From positions 620,001 through 684,000 of the forward strand of contig CAZNSX010000002.1 of the NCBI GenBank assembly GCA_964575845.1: 64,000 bases of DNA, given 5' to 3'. Below, in pieces: positions 1-8,729 of the stretch. The translations under genes were made by a program, and so were the position numbers. This DNA is from CAZNSX01 sp964575845. Lineage in GTDB: Bacteria > UBA8248 > CAZNSX01. The notes beneath the pieces were generated by a model. The model worked only from the letters and a program-made list of their open reading frames with translations, had not been told where the DNA came from and did no database searches. Positions within the stretch are counted from its first letter, which is position 1. Every line of letters starts with the position of its first letter.

Positions 1-2
1 GG

Positions 3-104
3 GTCATCATCTGGGAGAAATCCGGCAGCATCTATACTCTGGTGCTAGACAGGAGTGGGGAGGCGGAGGAGCTAAAGACAGTTCTTGCTATGGTTTCCCC
101 GTAG
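3..104 (+). CDS. C-terminal fragment of a probable anti-sigma factor
   Basis: The first 34 codons form an open frame ending in TAG at 102-104 and beginning outside the window. The visible residues include a W-E-K-S-G then Y-T-L-V-L-D pattern. This resembles the periplasmic tail of zinc-finger anti-sigma factors (a Trp-rich strand followed by 'Y-x-L-V-x-D' and a short helix). It lies 54 bases upstream of a DegP/HtrA protease, and an ECF sigma factor, anti-sigma factor and HtrA in a row is a familiar envelope-stress arrangement. The fragment is too short for a firm family call, so the assignment rests on the motif and the neighbour. Confidence 0.45.
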   Translation, partial: VIIWEKSGSIYTLVLDRSGEAEELKTVLAMVSP

Positions 105-158
105 CTAGGAGGCCGGGCCCAGGAGTAAGGGATCAGAATTTTATAGGAGTTGCTGCTC

Positions 159-1523
159 ATGGAAAAAAAGATATTAACCGGAAGGCTCTTCCTGGGTCTT
201 CTGGCTTTGCTACTCCTCCTTAGCCCGGCCCTGGCCGCTTCGGAGCCCAGGTTGGGGGAACTGGAGGAGGCTTTTGCGGCGGTAGCCGATAGGGCAAGTC
301 CCTCGGTGGTGAGTGTGGTGGCAAGGGGTGCGGGCCGCCACCCCAAGGTCCCCGGCCATGAGGTTCCCGAAGGGGAGATACCCCGTCGGGGCTCCGGCAC
401 GGGTTTCGTAGTGGACAGAAGAGGCTACATCCTCACCAATAACCACGTGGTGGATGGTGCGCGTGAGGTTCGGGTGGTGTTGGCCGATGACCGGGAATTC
501 GAAGCAAGGGTGGTGGGTGGTGATTCCAAGAGTGATGTCGCCGTCCTTAAGGTAGAGGCTCCCGAGGAGCTTCCCGTGGCCCTTCTCGGCGATTCCGATA
601 AAATTCGCATCGGGCAGTGGGCTGTCGCCATAGGAAACCCCTTTGGGCTGACGCGCACGGTAACCGTGGGGGTCGTGAGCGCGGTGGGCCGCAGTGGAGT
701 GGGCGTCGCCACCTATGAGAACTTCATCCAGACCGATGCCGCCATAAGCCCCGGAAATTCCGGAGGGCCGCTCCTTAACCTCAAGGGGGAGGTCATCGGG
801 GTCAATACCGCCATCTTCTCCCGGGCGAGCGGTATCGGGTTTGCCATCCCGATAAACATGGCGAGGCGCGTGGCCCAGCAGCTCATCTCCCAGGGAAGGG
901 TGGTGAGGGGCTTCCTGGGGGTGATGATCCAGCCCCTTACCGGCGAGCTGGCCCAAAAATTCGGGGTCAAGACCCGCAAGGGGGCACTTGTGGGGGACCT
1001 CATCGAAGAGGGCCCCGCCGGGAAGAGTGGTATCCGGAGGGGGGACATTATCCTGCGCTTCAATGGGCGGGAGGTGGAAGATGTGTCCCACCTGCAGCGC
1101 CTGACGGGGGGGACGGCTCCCGGAACCGAGGTCTCCCTCTCGGTGCTCCGGGCCGGAAAGGAAGAGGAGTTCATGGTCACCCTGAGCGAGATGAAGGACG
1201 AGAGGCCGGTTCCGAGGGTGGCCGAGCGGGCCAAGCACGAATATGGGCTCACCCTCAAGGAGCTCACAGCGGAGCTCGTGAGGGAGTTTGAGCTCGAGAG
1301 GGACGCCCGGGGTGTCATCGTGGCGGAGGTGGAAAAGGGGAGTCAGGCCGCCTTTGACGGCATCCAGAAGGGAGACTTGATAGCTGAGCTTGAGCGCAAG
1401 CCCGTGAGGAACCTTCAAGACTTCGAGCAGGAATTCTCAAAGGTGAAGAACGGCGAGGATGCTCTGGTTCTCTTAACGCGGAAGAAGCGGACCTTCTACA
1501 TGATCCTCCATGCTCCCAAGTAG
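159..1523 (+). CDS. degQ: HtrA/DegQ-type periplasmic serine protease with two PDZ domains
   Basis: Do-family endopeptidase and chaperone that degrades misfolded envelope proteins. Numbering from a TTG at 150, an N-terminal hydrophobic signal peptide (about residues 10-30) is followed by the trypsin-like domain with the catalytic triad H99 (TNNHVV), D129 (SKSDVAVL) and S204 (GNSGGPL). Two PDZ domains follow (about 250-345 and 365-455). I chose the ATG at 159 because the GGAGT at 146-150 is then 8 bases upstream, whereas the TTG at 150 sits inside that ribosome-binding site. At about 455 residues it has the usual DegP/DegQ length. It probably shares a transcript with the anti-sigma fragment upstream, consistent with envelope-stress control. 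Confidence 0.93.
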   Translation: MEKKILTGRLFLGLLALLLLLSPALAASEPRLGELEEAFAAVADRASPSVVSVVARGAGRHPKVPGHEVPEGEIPRRGSGTGFVVDRRGYILTNNHVVDGAREVRVVLADDREFEARVVGGDSKSDVAVLKVEAPEELPVALLGDSDKIRIGQWAVAIGNPFGLTRTVTVGVVSAVGRSGVGVATYENFIQTDAAISPGNSGGPLLNLKGEVIGVNTAIFSRASGIGFAIPINMARRVAQQLISQGRVVRGFLGVMIQPLTGELAQKFGVKTRKGALVGDLIEEGPAGKSGIRRGDIILRFNGREVEDVSHLQRLTGGTAPGTEVSLSVLRAGKEEEFMVTLSEMKDERPVPRVAERAKHEYGLTLKELTAELVREFELERDARGVIVAEVEKGSQAAFDGIQKGDLIAELERKPVRNLQDFEQEFSKVKNGEDALVLLTRKKRTFYMILHAPK

Positions 1524-1569
1524 AAGAGATTGAAGATGCGAAAAACGGGCGGCATCATTATTCTCTGGC

Positions 1570-2337
1570 CTAATCCTCCTCAATAATAGCCACGGCCCTG
1601 ACCCATCCAGCCGATGCCCCCTCCACCTTTACCGGGAACATGGCCACCTTAAAGCCAAAGGGAGGGAGTTTGTCCAGATTTGCAAGCTTCTCGGCGTGCA
1701 GGTACTCCCGCTCCCTTCCCATGTAGTGGCTGGGGAAAAAGGCCTCAGCCCGACCCGCCTTTTTATCTTCGACCATGAGGGGGATGGGCCGGTCAAAGCC
1801 CCAGGCATCAATGCCCATCACCTTAACCCCCTGGTCCAGGAGCCACTCGGTCGCCTCGCGGCTCATGCCGGGATGACAGTTGAAGAAGTCCACCTTATCG
1901 TAATGCTTATCGGCGTCTGTGCGGATGAGGACGATGTCCCAGGGCTTCAGGCGATAGCCTATCCTATCGAGGGCTTCCTTGATATCAGAGGTGCTTATGC
2001 TCTCGCCCGCGGCCTTATGGCTCAAATCGAGCACAACGCCGTCACCGTAGCACCACTCAAGGGGCACCTCATCGACGGGCAGGGCGGGTTTTCCCTCAAC
2101 CCTCGGCCCGTAGTGGTAGGGGGCATCGAGATGGGTGCCCGAGTGGGTGCTGAGTGTCACCATCTCGGTGGCGCAGTGCATCCCCTCCGGAAAGCTCTCG
2201 GGGTCTATCCCGTAGACTTTGGCCCTCTCTCTCCCCAACTCAGCATGGGTTATGTACCTTATCTGCTGGGGGTTGGGCTCCATGGCCGCATTCTGGAGGG
2301 GAAGGCTGAGGTCAACTATTTTTCTTTTTCCTCCCAT
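1570..2337 (-). CDS. Cyclase family protein (kynurenine formamidase-like hydrolase)
   Basis: A 255-residue member of the cyclase/formamidase-like superfamily (PF04199), metal-dependent hydrolases of amide or ester bonds. The hallmark H-S-G-T-H-L-D-A-P-Y-H motif (metal-binding His, His, Asp, His) is present about 65 residues in, and a second His block (S-H-Y-M-G) lies near the C terminus. I start it at the ATG at 2337, which has GAGAGGG about 7 bases upstream. A longer frame to 2475 would run through the divergent promoter region and adds residues unlike the family. Its neighbour across the divergent promoters is an SDR dehydrogenase. The substrate is not known; kynurenine formamidase, isatin hydrolase and cyclic-imide or polyketide cyclases all share this fold. 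Confidence 0.85.
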   Translation of the reverse strand: MGGKRKIVDLSLPLQNAAMEPNPQQIRYITHAELGRERAKVYGIDPESFPEGMHCATEMVTLSTHSGTHLDAPYHYGPRVEGKPALPVDEVPLEWCYGDGVVLDLSHKAAGESISTSDIKEALDRIGYRLKPWDIVLIRTDADKHYDKVDFFNCHPGMSREATEWLLDQGVKVMGIDAWGFDRPIPLMVEDKKAGRAEAFFPSHYMGREREYLHAEKLANLDKLPPFGFKVAMFPVKVEGASAGWVRAVAIIEED

Positions 2338-2437
2338 GGGTCTACCCTCTCTATTGTTATTTTTTGGAACAAAGGCCAAGAAGTTCAAGCTCTCAAAACT
2401 AGCAGCACTGCCTCCCCCTGTCAATGGAAAGGCTTTC

Positions 2438-2466
2438 TTGACAGGGAGAGCCCCATTCTCTAATAT
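2438..2466 (+). promoter_or_regulatory. Sigma70-type promoter for the SDR gene
   Basis: TTGACA (2438-2443), a 17-base spacer and TAATAT (2461-2466) match the sigma70 consensus closely and lie 50 bases before the SDR start at 2517. A second TTGACA reads the other way (complement of 2419-2424) and has a weak TAGTTT (complement of 2396-2401) 17 bases on, upstream of the cyclase. The two genes therefore probably diverge from one compact promoter region. Confidence 0.7.
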
Positions 2467-2516
2467 CCTTTTCATAACCGGCCCGCTCCAATTATTCCTT
2501 ATAAGGGAGCCCCAAC

Positions 2517-3326
2517 ATGAAACTCAGTGACAAGATTGCTATCGTCACGGGAGGTGCCATCGGGATAGGGAGGGGGGTCGTGCTCTCGATGGCTGAGGAG
2601 GGGGCGAATGCCATCGTCGCAGATATAGATTTCCCTAAAGCCCAAGAGACGGCCCGGGAGGCCGAGGCCTTTGGCCCCGAGGCGATGGCTCTGAAGGTGG
2701 ATGTGACCCGTGATGAAGACGTGAGGCGCATGGTCGAGGAGACGCTCAAACGCTTCGGCAAGATAGATATTCTGGTCAACAACGCGGGCGTCGTGGGTGG
2801 GGGGAACCTTAAGCTGGGAATGCCTCTCTGGGATTTGACCGAAGAGGATTGGGAGCTCGCCTTCCAGGTTAACGTGAAAGGGGCCTTTCTGGTCACCCGG
2901 GCGGTTCTCCCCCATATGATGGAGCGAAAACACGGGAAGATAATCAATATGAGCTCCCGGGCCGGGCGGGACGGTCGTGAGGCCATCCCACAGTACAGTA
3001 CCACCAAGGCCGCGCTCATAAACTTCACTCAGGCTCTCGCCAAGGAATGCGCGCCCCACAACATCAATGTGAACGCCATCTGCCCGGGTATGATCTACAC
3101 GCCCATCTGGGAGAGCCTGGCCGCGCGCTACCAGGCTAAATATCCGAAGCTCAAGGGCATGAGCCCGAGGGAGGTTTTTGATTACTTCGTGCAAGCCACG
3201 ACCCCGCTCAAAAGAGAGCAGACGCCCGAGGACATAGGCCGTGCAGCCGTGTTCCTTGCCTCGGAGGATGCCCGAAACATAACGGGCCAGGCCCTCCTTG
3301 TGGATGGCGGGGCGGTGATGTTTTAG
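2517..3326 (+). CDS. SDR family NAD(P)-dependent oxidoreductase
   Basis: A 269-residue classical short-chain dehydrogenase. The nucleotide-binding T-G-G-A-I-G-I-G motif is at residues 11-18, the N-N-A-G motif near 90, the active-site Ser in M-S-S-R-A-G and the catalytic Y-S-T-T-K near 160. The C terminus ends with the usual G-Q-A-L-L-V-D-G-G. AAGGGAG lies 7 bases upstream of the ATG. This is a standard active-site set, unlike the two SDRs near 22 kb. Family resemblance is to 3-oxoacyl-ACP reductase/glucose-dehydrogenase-like SDRs; the substrate cannot be read from sequence. The GNAT gene starts 11 bases downstream, so they likely form one transcript. Confidence 0.9.
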   Translation: MKLSDKIAIVTGGAIGIGRGVVLSMAEEGANAIVADIDFPKAQETAREAEAFGPEAMALKVDVTRDEDVRRMVEETLKRFGKIDILVNNAGVVGGGNLKLGMPLWDLTEEDWELAFQVNVKGAFLVTRAVLPHMMERKHGKIINMSSRAGRDGREAIPQYSTTKAALINFTQALAKECAPHNINVNAICPGMIYTPIWESLAARYQAKYPKLKGMSPREVFDYFVQATTPLKREQTPEDIGRAAVFLASEDARNITGQALLVDGGAVMF

Positions 3327-3337
3327 GGAGCTCTTTC

Positions 3338-3808
3338 GTGGAGATGATTCGTAAGGCCCTTCTCGTAGATGGGCGCCGCATTCAGGAGCTCATAAATTTC
3401 TGGGCCGACCGGGGTGAGATGCTTCACCGGCCACTCAATGAGGTCTATGAGAACATCCGGGATTTTTTCGTCTTCGAGAGAGATGGGAAAATCCTCGGCG
3501 TTGCTGGCCTTCACATAAGCTGGGAGGCTCTGGCGGAGATTCGCTCCCTCGCCGTGAGAGAGGGGGAGGAGGGCAAGGGGATAGGAAAGCGCCTCACCCT
3601 TGCATGCCTCGAGGAAGCAAGGACCCTGGGAGTTATGCGGGTTTTCACCCTCACATACAAGGCCGGTTTCTTTGAGAAGGTGGGCTTCACCCTCGCCGAT
3701 AAGAGCCAGTTTCCCCAGAAGGTATGGGGTGATTGCATTCGGTGCCACAAGTTTCCGGACTGCGATGAGACGGCCCTCATCTACCACTGCCAAGACACCT
3801 CCCCTTAG
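3338..3808 (+). CDS. GNAT N-acetyltransferase, ArgA-like (short N-acetylglutamate synthase type)
   Basis: A 156-residue single-domain GNAT acetyltransferase. The acetyl-CoA-binding segment E-G-K-G-I-G-K-R lies around residues 80-90. The C-terminal W-G-D-C-I-R-C-H-K-F-P-x-C-D-E cysteine-rich stretch is typical of stand-alone ArgA-like enzymes annotated in deltaproteobacteria and relatives, thought to make N-acetylglutamate for arginine synthesis. The start is a GTG with AGGGAG 7 bases upstream; an ATG at 3344 is the alternative. Its end overlaps the start of the TldE/PmbA gene, suggesting translational coupling. No other arginine genes are nearby, so the exact role is not confirmed. Confidence 0.8.
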   Translation: MEMIRKALLVDGRRIQELINFWADRGEMLHRPLNEVYENIRDFFVFERDGKILGVAGLHISWEALAEIRSLAVREGEEGKGIGKRLTLACLEEARTLGVMRVFTLTYKAGFFEKVGFTLADKSQFPQKVWGDCIRCHKFPDCDETALIYHCQDTSP

Positions 3809-5138
3809 AGAAGCCCTTGACGGGGCCGAAGCGTTCCTGCGCAAGGCCAGGGCTTTGGGCGAGGGGGAGCTCTTCATAAACCGTCGTACTTCCACCTCGA
3901 TAGAGGTCAGAGACGGGGAGGTGGAGGCGCTCGAGGTCGAAGAACTCCTAGGCGCTGGCCTGAGGCTCCTCTCCCAAGGCCGGATGGGGTTCGCGTTCAC
4001 GGGGGATTTAAGCCCAGGGGGGTTTGAAGAGCTCCTGAGAGGAGCGCTTGACAATGCACGGGCGGCTGAGCCTGATGAGGCTAACTCCCTCCCAGAGCCG
4101 CGAGCTTCCTACCAGGGGGAGGACCGCTTTGATCCGGAGGTCTTGGAGAGGGAGCTTTCAGAGAAGGTGGAGCTGGCCCGGTTACTCGAGCGGGCCGCCC
4201 GGGATGAGGACCCTAGGATAAAGAAGGTCCGCTCGGCTGACTACCAGGAGGCCTTCCGCGAGACGGTCATCCTCAACAGCCGCGGTCTCGGGGTTGAGCT
4301 CAAGGGGACCATTCTTCAAGCCGCGCTCATGCTCACAGCCGAGGAAGGGGGGGAGCATGAGACGGGCTGGGACCTCGAGCTGAGCCGGACCTCTGCGGGA
4401 ATTGACGTGAGGAGAGTCGCTCGGCGGGCGGCCCGTATGGCCCTCTCCCTCCTGGGGGCTAGACCCCTCAAGACGCGCAAGGCTCCAATCCTTCTTTCAC
4501 CCAGGGTGGCGGGAGAACTCCTGGGCATCCTTTCTGATTCCCTCTCGGCCGACTCCGTCCTCAAGGGAAAAAGCCTTCTCGCGGGCAAAGTGGGCGAGAG
4601 GGTGGCGGCACCGGGGCTCACCCTCATCGATGACGGCCTGCTTCCGGAAGGCCCCTTCAGTGGGAGGGCGGACGGCGAAGGGGTGCCCATGCAGCGAACT
4701 CCTCTCATTGAGAAGGGGGTGCTCCTTGGGTTTCTGGAGAGCACATACACCGCCCGGCGGCGGGGTTGCGCCTCAACGGGAAATGCCGTCAGGAGAACCC
4801 ATGAGATCCCCCCAAAGGTCGACATAACGAACCTCTTCATCCCACCCGGCGGGGCCACTGAGGAAGAGCTCATGCGGGAGGCCGATAGGGGCCTCTATGT
4901 CCTTGACATCATGGGTGCCCATACAGGGGACCCTATCTCGGGGGATTTCTCCCTGGGCGCATCGGGCTTTTGGTTTGAGGGTGGCGAGAGGGCATACCCC
5001 GTGCGCGGGGTCACGATTTCGGGAAACCTGCTGGAGGTCTTGCGCGCCATAGAGGGCGTGGGGGATAACCTTCGCTTCTTCGGCCCTTCGGGTTCCCCTG
5101 CGCTGCTCCTCGGCCCTCTCACTATAGGCGGGAGGTAG
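3765..5138 (+). CDS. TldE/PmbA-family metalloprotease-like protein
   Basis: About 457 residues, the usual length for TldD/PmbA proteins, which act as a TldD-TldE heterodimer that trims unfolded or modified peptides. The C-terminal half has the family's G-D-F-S-x-G-A-S-G and Y-P-V-R-G-V-T-I-S-G-N-L blocks. No HExxxH zinc motif is present, so it is the PmbA/TldE type rather than catalytic TldD. The frame is open back to 3600, but family similarity begins about 15 residues after the ATG at 3765; that ATG overlaps the GNAT gene by 44 bases and lacks a clear ribosome-binding site, so the start is uncertain. No TldD partner is in the window. Confidence 0.88.
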   Translation: MRRPSSTTAKTPPLREALDGAEAFLRKARALGEGELFINRRTSTSIEVRDGEVEALEVEELLGAGLRLLSQGRMGFAFTGDLSPGGFEELLRGALDNARAAEPDEANSLPEPRASYQGEDRFDPEVLERELSEKVELARLLERAARDEDPRIKKVRSADYQEAFRETVILNSRGLGVELKGTILQAALMLTAEEGGEHETGWDLELSRTSAGIDVRRVARRAARMALSLLGARPLKTRKAPILLSPRVAGELLGILSDSLSADSVLKGKSLLAGKVGERVAAPGLTLIDDGLLPEGPFSGRADGEGVPMQRTPLIEKGVLLGFLESTYTARRRGCASTGNAVRRTHEIPPKVDITNLFIPPGGATEEELMREADRGLYVLDIMGAHTGDPISGDFSLGASGFWFEGGERAYPVRGVTISGNLLEVLRAIEGVGDNLRFFGPSGSPALLLGPLTIGGR

Positions 5139-5379
5139 GGGCCGCATGGCCAAATGCAAAATGGTACCCGATTTGCACCTTCTGTCCCGAGGTGCCTCTA
5201 TCGGGGGCGGCACCAGTTGCTCGGGTGGTGGAGCAATATAGTGGCCATATGGGATGGGATAGTGATAAAATTCATAAAACAAGAAGGATAGGGTAATAGG
5301 ATGAGGGTAGCTCGCGGGTATGGCATGACCGCCCGCTGGCCCGTCCTGAGGAGGTTCTTTTAAGTTCGGTGGGAGAGTT

Positions 5380-8091
5380 ATGTTAAGTGGCATTCTGAAG
5401 AAGATAGTGGGGAGTAAGAATGAGCGCGAGCTCCGGCGCATAAACCCCCTTATAGGTCGCATAAACGCGCTTGAAGGGGAGGTCAAGGACAAGACTGACG
5501 CCGAGCTCCGTTCCAAGACCGATGAGTTTAGGAGGAGGCTTGCATCGGGGGAGACCCTCGATGATATCCTTCCCGAGGCCTTTGCCGTGGTGAGGGAGGC
5601 GGCCCGAAGACACGTGCGCATGCGGCCCTTTGATGTACAGCTAATAGGCGGAGTCGTTCTCCACGAGGGAAAGATCGCCGAGATGAAGACGGGTGAGGGA
5701 AAGACCCTGGCGGCCACCCTTCCCGTATATCTAAACGCCCTCACCGGCCGGGGCGTGCACGTGGTCACAGTGAATGACTATCTTGCCCGCCGGGATGCCG
5801 AGTGGATGGGCCCCATCTACCGGGCCCTCGGCCTCAGGGTCGGTTGCATCCAGCACATGATGGACGATAGGGAAAGGCAAGATGCATACGGGGCTGACGT
5901 GACCTACGGTACCAATAACGAGTTTGGGTTTGACTACCTCAGAGATAACATGAAGTTTGATTCCGCTGATTTCGTCCAGCGGGAACTCCACTATGCAATC
6001 GTAGATGAGGTGGACAGTATCCTCATCGATGAGGCCAGAACCCCCCTCATAATTTCCGGTCCTGCCGAAGAGTCCACCGATAAATACTACCGCATCGACC
6101 GCCTCATCCCCCGCCTGAAGGCGGGGATTCACTATCAGGTGGAGGAGAAGACCCGTACCGTTGCGCTCACCGAAGACGGGGTGGCCCATGCGGAGAAGCT
6201 CCTGGGAGTGGAGAACCTCTTCGACCCTGCTCAAATCGAGGCCCTCCACCACGTGAACCAGGCCCTCAGGGCTCACACCCTCTTCAAGCGCGACCGGGAC
6301 TATGTGGTCAAGGGGGGTGCGGTTATCATCGTGGACGAGTTCACGGGCCGCCTCATGGAGGGACGCCGATACAGCGATGGCCTTCATCAGGCCCTCGAGG
6401 CCAAGGAGAAGGTCAAGATCGAGAGCGAGAACCAGACCCTCGCCACCATCACCTTCCAGAACTACTTCCGCATGTATGGGAAGCTGGCGGGGATGACGGG
6501 CACGGCCGATACCGAAGCCGCCGAATTCGCCGAAATTTATAACCTGGATGTGATGGTTATACCGACCAACGTCCCCCTCATTCGGTACAACTACGCGGAT
6601 GTGGTCTACCGCACCGAGCGGGAGAAGTTCGATGCCGTGCTGGAGGAGATAAGAGAGCTTCACCACCAGGGAAGACCCGTGCTGGTGGGCACCATCAGCA
6701 TCGAGAAGAGCGAGCTCTTGAGCAAGAAGCTTGAGCGCCACGGCATCCCCCACCAGGTGCTGAACGCGAAGCACCACGAGCGCGAGGCCGCTATAGTCGC
6801 TCAGGCGGGAAGGAAGGGGGCGGTGACCATCTCCACCAACATGGCCGGCCGGGGGACGGATATCCTCCTCGGCGGAAACCCGGAGTTCAGGGCAAAGGCT
6901 GCGGTGGGGGAAAACCTCGATGACCCCGAGTATGAGAGGAAGCTCGAAGAGTTCAGGGCCCAGTCTGCGGCGGAGCACGACGAGGTGGTAGAGGTTGGGG
7001 GCCTACACATACTGGGTACCGAGCGCCACGAGAGCCGCCGCATCGATAACCAGCTCCGGGGCCGGGCCGGCCGTCAGGGCGACCCCGGCTCCTCCCGCTT
7101 CTACCTGTCCCTTGAGGATGACCTCTTGAGAATCTTCGGCTCCGACCGCATCTCCGGCATCATGCAGAAGCTTGGGATGGAGGAGGGGATTCCCATCGAG
7201 CACAATATGGTCACGAGAGCCATCGAGAGCGCTCAGCGGAAGGTCGAGGCCCACAACTTCGAGATAAGAAAGCACCTCCTGGAGTATGATGATGTCATGA
7301 ATAAGCAGCGGGAGGTCATCTACGCTCAGAGGCGGGAGGTGCTCCAGGGCGAGGGCCTCAGGGAGTCGATCCTGGATATGCTGGATGAGGTTCTGGAGGG
7401 CATTCTCCTCACCTACGCCGACCCTCAGGTTCACTTCGACGATTGGGACCTCAAGGGGCTCAAGGAGGCGCTGGAGCGGCAGTTCGGCCTCAAGGTGAGG
7501 CTCGAGGGTCTGACCCTCAGACCCCTTCCCAGCGGGGAACCCCTTGACCTGGCGGACATGACTGCCGAGGAGTTGAGGGACGCTCTATTTGAGCTTTTGA
7601 AGGGGGTGTGCGAGGCTAAAGCAGGGGAGCTTGGCGAAGAGCTCATGGATAAGCTCGAGCGTATGGTCATGCTCCAGGTGGTCGATTCCCAGTGGAAGGA
7701 CCACCTCCTGGCTATGGACCACCTGAAGGAGGGCATCGGCTTCAGGGGCTACGCTCAGAAGAATCCCCTCAATGAGTATAAGCGCGAAGGCTTTGAGATA
7801 TTCCAGGAGATGACGCGGCGCATCAAGGAGAATGTCCTGGAGTATCTATTCAAGTTGCAGCCGGCTGAGGAGTTTGCCTGGGAGACAAGAGAGAGGTCCT
7901 TCGGCTACCGTGAGCATCGGGGTGAGCTCGAAGGGATAGGGGGAGGCGATGGCGGCGATGGCCGGGGAGAGGCCCCTCGGCCCGTTACCACTGTGCGGAG
8001 GGAGGGGAGGAAGATAGGCCGCAACGAGCCCTGTCCTTGCGGCAGCGGGAAGAAGTACAAGAAGTGCTGTGGAGCCGCCGGGGTTTCTTAA
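5380..8091 (+). CDS. secA: Preprotein translocase ATPase SecA
   Basis: A 903-residue SecA, the motor that drives unfolded preproteins through SecYEG. Visible features are the Walker A T-G-E-G-K-T at 104-109, the DEAD-type V-D-E-V-D-S with the following A-R-T-P-L-I-I-S-G block, the T-N-M-A-G-R-G-T-D-I motif, G-R-A-G-R-Q-G-D-P-G, and the C-terminal zinc-binding C-P-C-G-S-G-K-K-Y-K-K-C-C (SEC-C) that contacts SecB or phospholipid. The ATG has GGGAGAG 5 bases upstream. The 241 bases before it hold no gene; a TG-A-TAAAAT extended -10-like string at 5263-5271 could be a promoter but lacks a good -35. Two lipoprotein genes follow, the first overlapping the secA end. Confidence 0.98.
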   Translation: MLSGILKKIVGSKNERELRRINPLIGRINALEGEVKDKTDAELRSKTDEFRRRLASGETLDDILPEAFAVVREAARRHVRMRPFDVQLIGGVVLHEGKIAEMKTGEGKTLAATLPVYLNALTGRGVHVVTVNDYLARRDAEWMGPIYRALGLRVGCIQHMMDDRERQDAYGADVTYGTNNEFGFDYLRDNMKFDSADFVQRELHYAIVDEVDSILIDEARTPLIISGPAEESTDKYYRIDRLIPRLKAGIHYQVEEKTRTVALTEDGVAHAEKLLGVENLFDPAQIEALHHVNQALRAHTLFKRDRDYVVKGGAVIIVDEFTGRLMEGRRYSDGLHQALEAKEKVKIESENQTLATITFQNYFRMYGKLAGMTGTADTEAAEFAEIYNLDVMVIPTNVPLIRYNYADVVYRTEREKFDAVLEEIRELHHQGRPVLVGTISIEKSELLSKKLERHGIPHQVLNAKHHEREAAIVAQAGRKGAVTISTNMAGRGTDILLGGNPEFRAKAAVGENLDDPEYERKLEEFRAQSAAEHDEVVEVGGLHILGTERHESRRIDNQLRGRAGRQGDPGSSRFYLSLEDDLLRIFGSDRISGIMQKLGMEEGIPIEHNMVTRAIESAQRKVEAHNFEIRKHLLEYDDVMNKQREVIYAQRREVLQGEGLRESILDMLDEVLEGILLTYADPQVHFDDWDLKGLKEALERQFGLKVRLEGLTLRPLPSGEPLDLADMTAEELRDALFELLKGVCEAKAGELGEELMDKLERMVMLQVVDSQWKDHLLAMDHLKEGIGFRGYAQKNPLNEYKREGFEIFQEMTRRIKENVLEYLFKLQPAEEFAWETRERSFGYREHRGELEGIGGGDGGDGRGEAPRPVTTVRREGRKIGRNEPCPCGSGKKYKKCCGAAGVS

Positions 8092-8729
8092 AGCTGGGAA
8101 CTCTTGGACTCCACCTTGCGGGGTTCTCCCTTTTCCTCTGGGGGTGTGCCTCGGATGTCCGGCCGGTGTTCCGGGAGATACTGGTGGCGGGGAGAGTTCA
8201 GGACGTCGAGGGAGAGCCCGTGCCCGGCCTTCCCGTGAAGGTTCTCGCGGCCGAGATGCATCTTGATGCTGCTTCCTTGGCTCCCGGGAGCAGGTTTCCG
8301 GTCCTGGCTCAGAACTTCACGGATGTTGACGGTAGCTTCCGCCTCACTTTTCGTCCGAGGCCCGAGCCAGCCTTCTACTACCTGAGCCTTTATGCGCCGG
8401 GGGATTTTGATGACGTGAAATATAAGGTCCCCCCTCTCATTGAGCTTCCTCTCCCCGAAGCCCCGACCCTAACACGAGACATAACCCTCGAGTTTCACCC
8501 CCGGTGGCCCGAGACTCTGGAGAGGATAAAGGCGCTGGGGGTAGAGTCCCAGCAGGCAAGAGTGCTCAGGCGGTGGGGGCTTCCAGACCGGGAGGATGTC
8601 CGGGAGGAAGGAGAGGGTGTGAAGACAGAGGTCTGGTGGTATTACGGCAAGGGGAAGAGCTTTAAGTTCAGGGAAGGCATCCTGCTGCGCGAGTATGCCT
8701 TCCCCCCCATAGGGAAGAAGGAGCCATGA
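8064..8729 (+). CDS. Predicted Tat-exported lipoprotein with carboxypeptidase-regulatory-like domain
   Basis: About 221 residues from the GTG at 8064 (a TTG at 8037 is also possible). The N terminus has S-R-R-G-F-L-K, an exact match to the twin-arginine consensus, then a moderately hydrophobic stretch and L-W-G-C, a lipobox that places the lipidated Cys at about residue 28. Residues 38-110 look like a carboxypeptidase regulatory-like/beta-sandwich fold (V-A-G-R-V-Q-D, then T-D-V-D-G-S-F-R). The C-terminal 70 residues are unrecognised. The start lies inside the coding sequence for the zinc tail of SecA, and the stop overlaps the next gene as ATGA, so the three genes are probably translationally coupled. 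Function unknown. Confidence 0.72.
   Translation: MLWSRRGFLKLGTLGLHLAGFSLFLWGCASDVRPVFREILVAGRVQDVEGEPVPGLPVKVLAAEMHLDAASLAPGSRFPVLAQNFTDVDGSFRLTFRPRPEPAFYYLSLYAPGDFDDVKYKVPPLIELPLPEAPTLTRDITLEFHPRWPETLERIKALGVESQQARVLRRWGLPDREDVREEGEGVKTEVWWYYGKGKSFKFREGILLREYAFPPIGKKEP

Noticed and set aside
210..1418. 402-residue reverse open frame opposite htrA
   Set aside because: It mirrors the coding sequence of a clear HtrA protease, has His/Pro/Gly-rich composition typical of antisense frames in high-GC DNA and no ribosome-binding site.
2219..2530. Forward open frame across the cyclase start and SDR promoter
   Set aside because: It covers the promoter at 2438-2466 and has no ribosome-binding site; residues do not resemble a known protein.
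5731..6978. 415-residue reverse open frame opposite secA
   Set aside because: Antisense of SecA with His/Val/Leu-rich composition and no recognisable domain.
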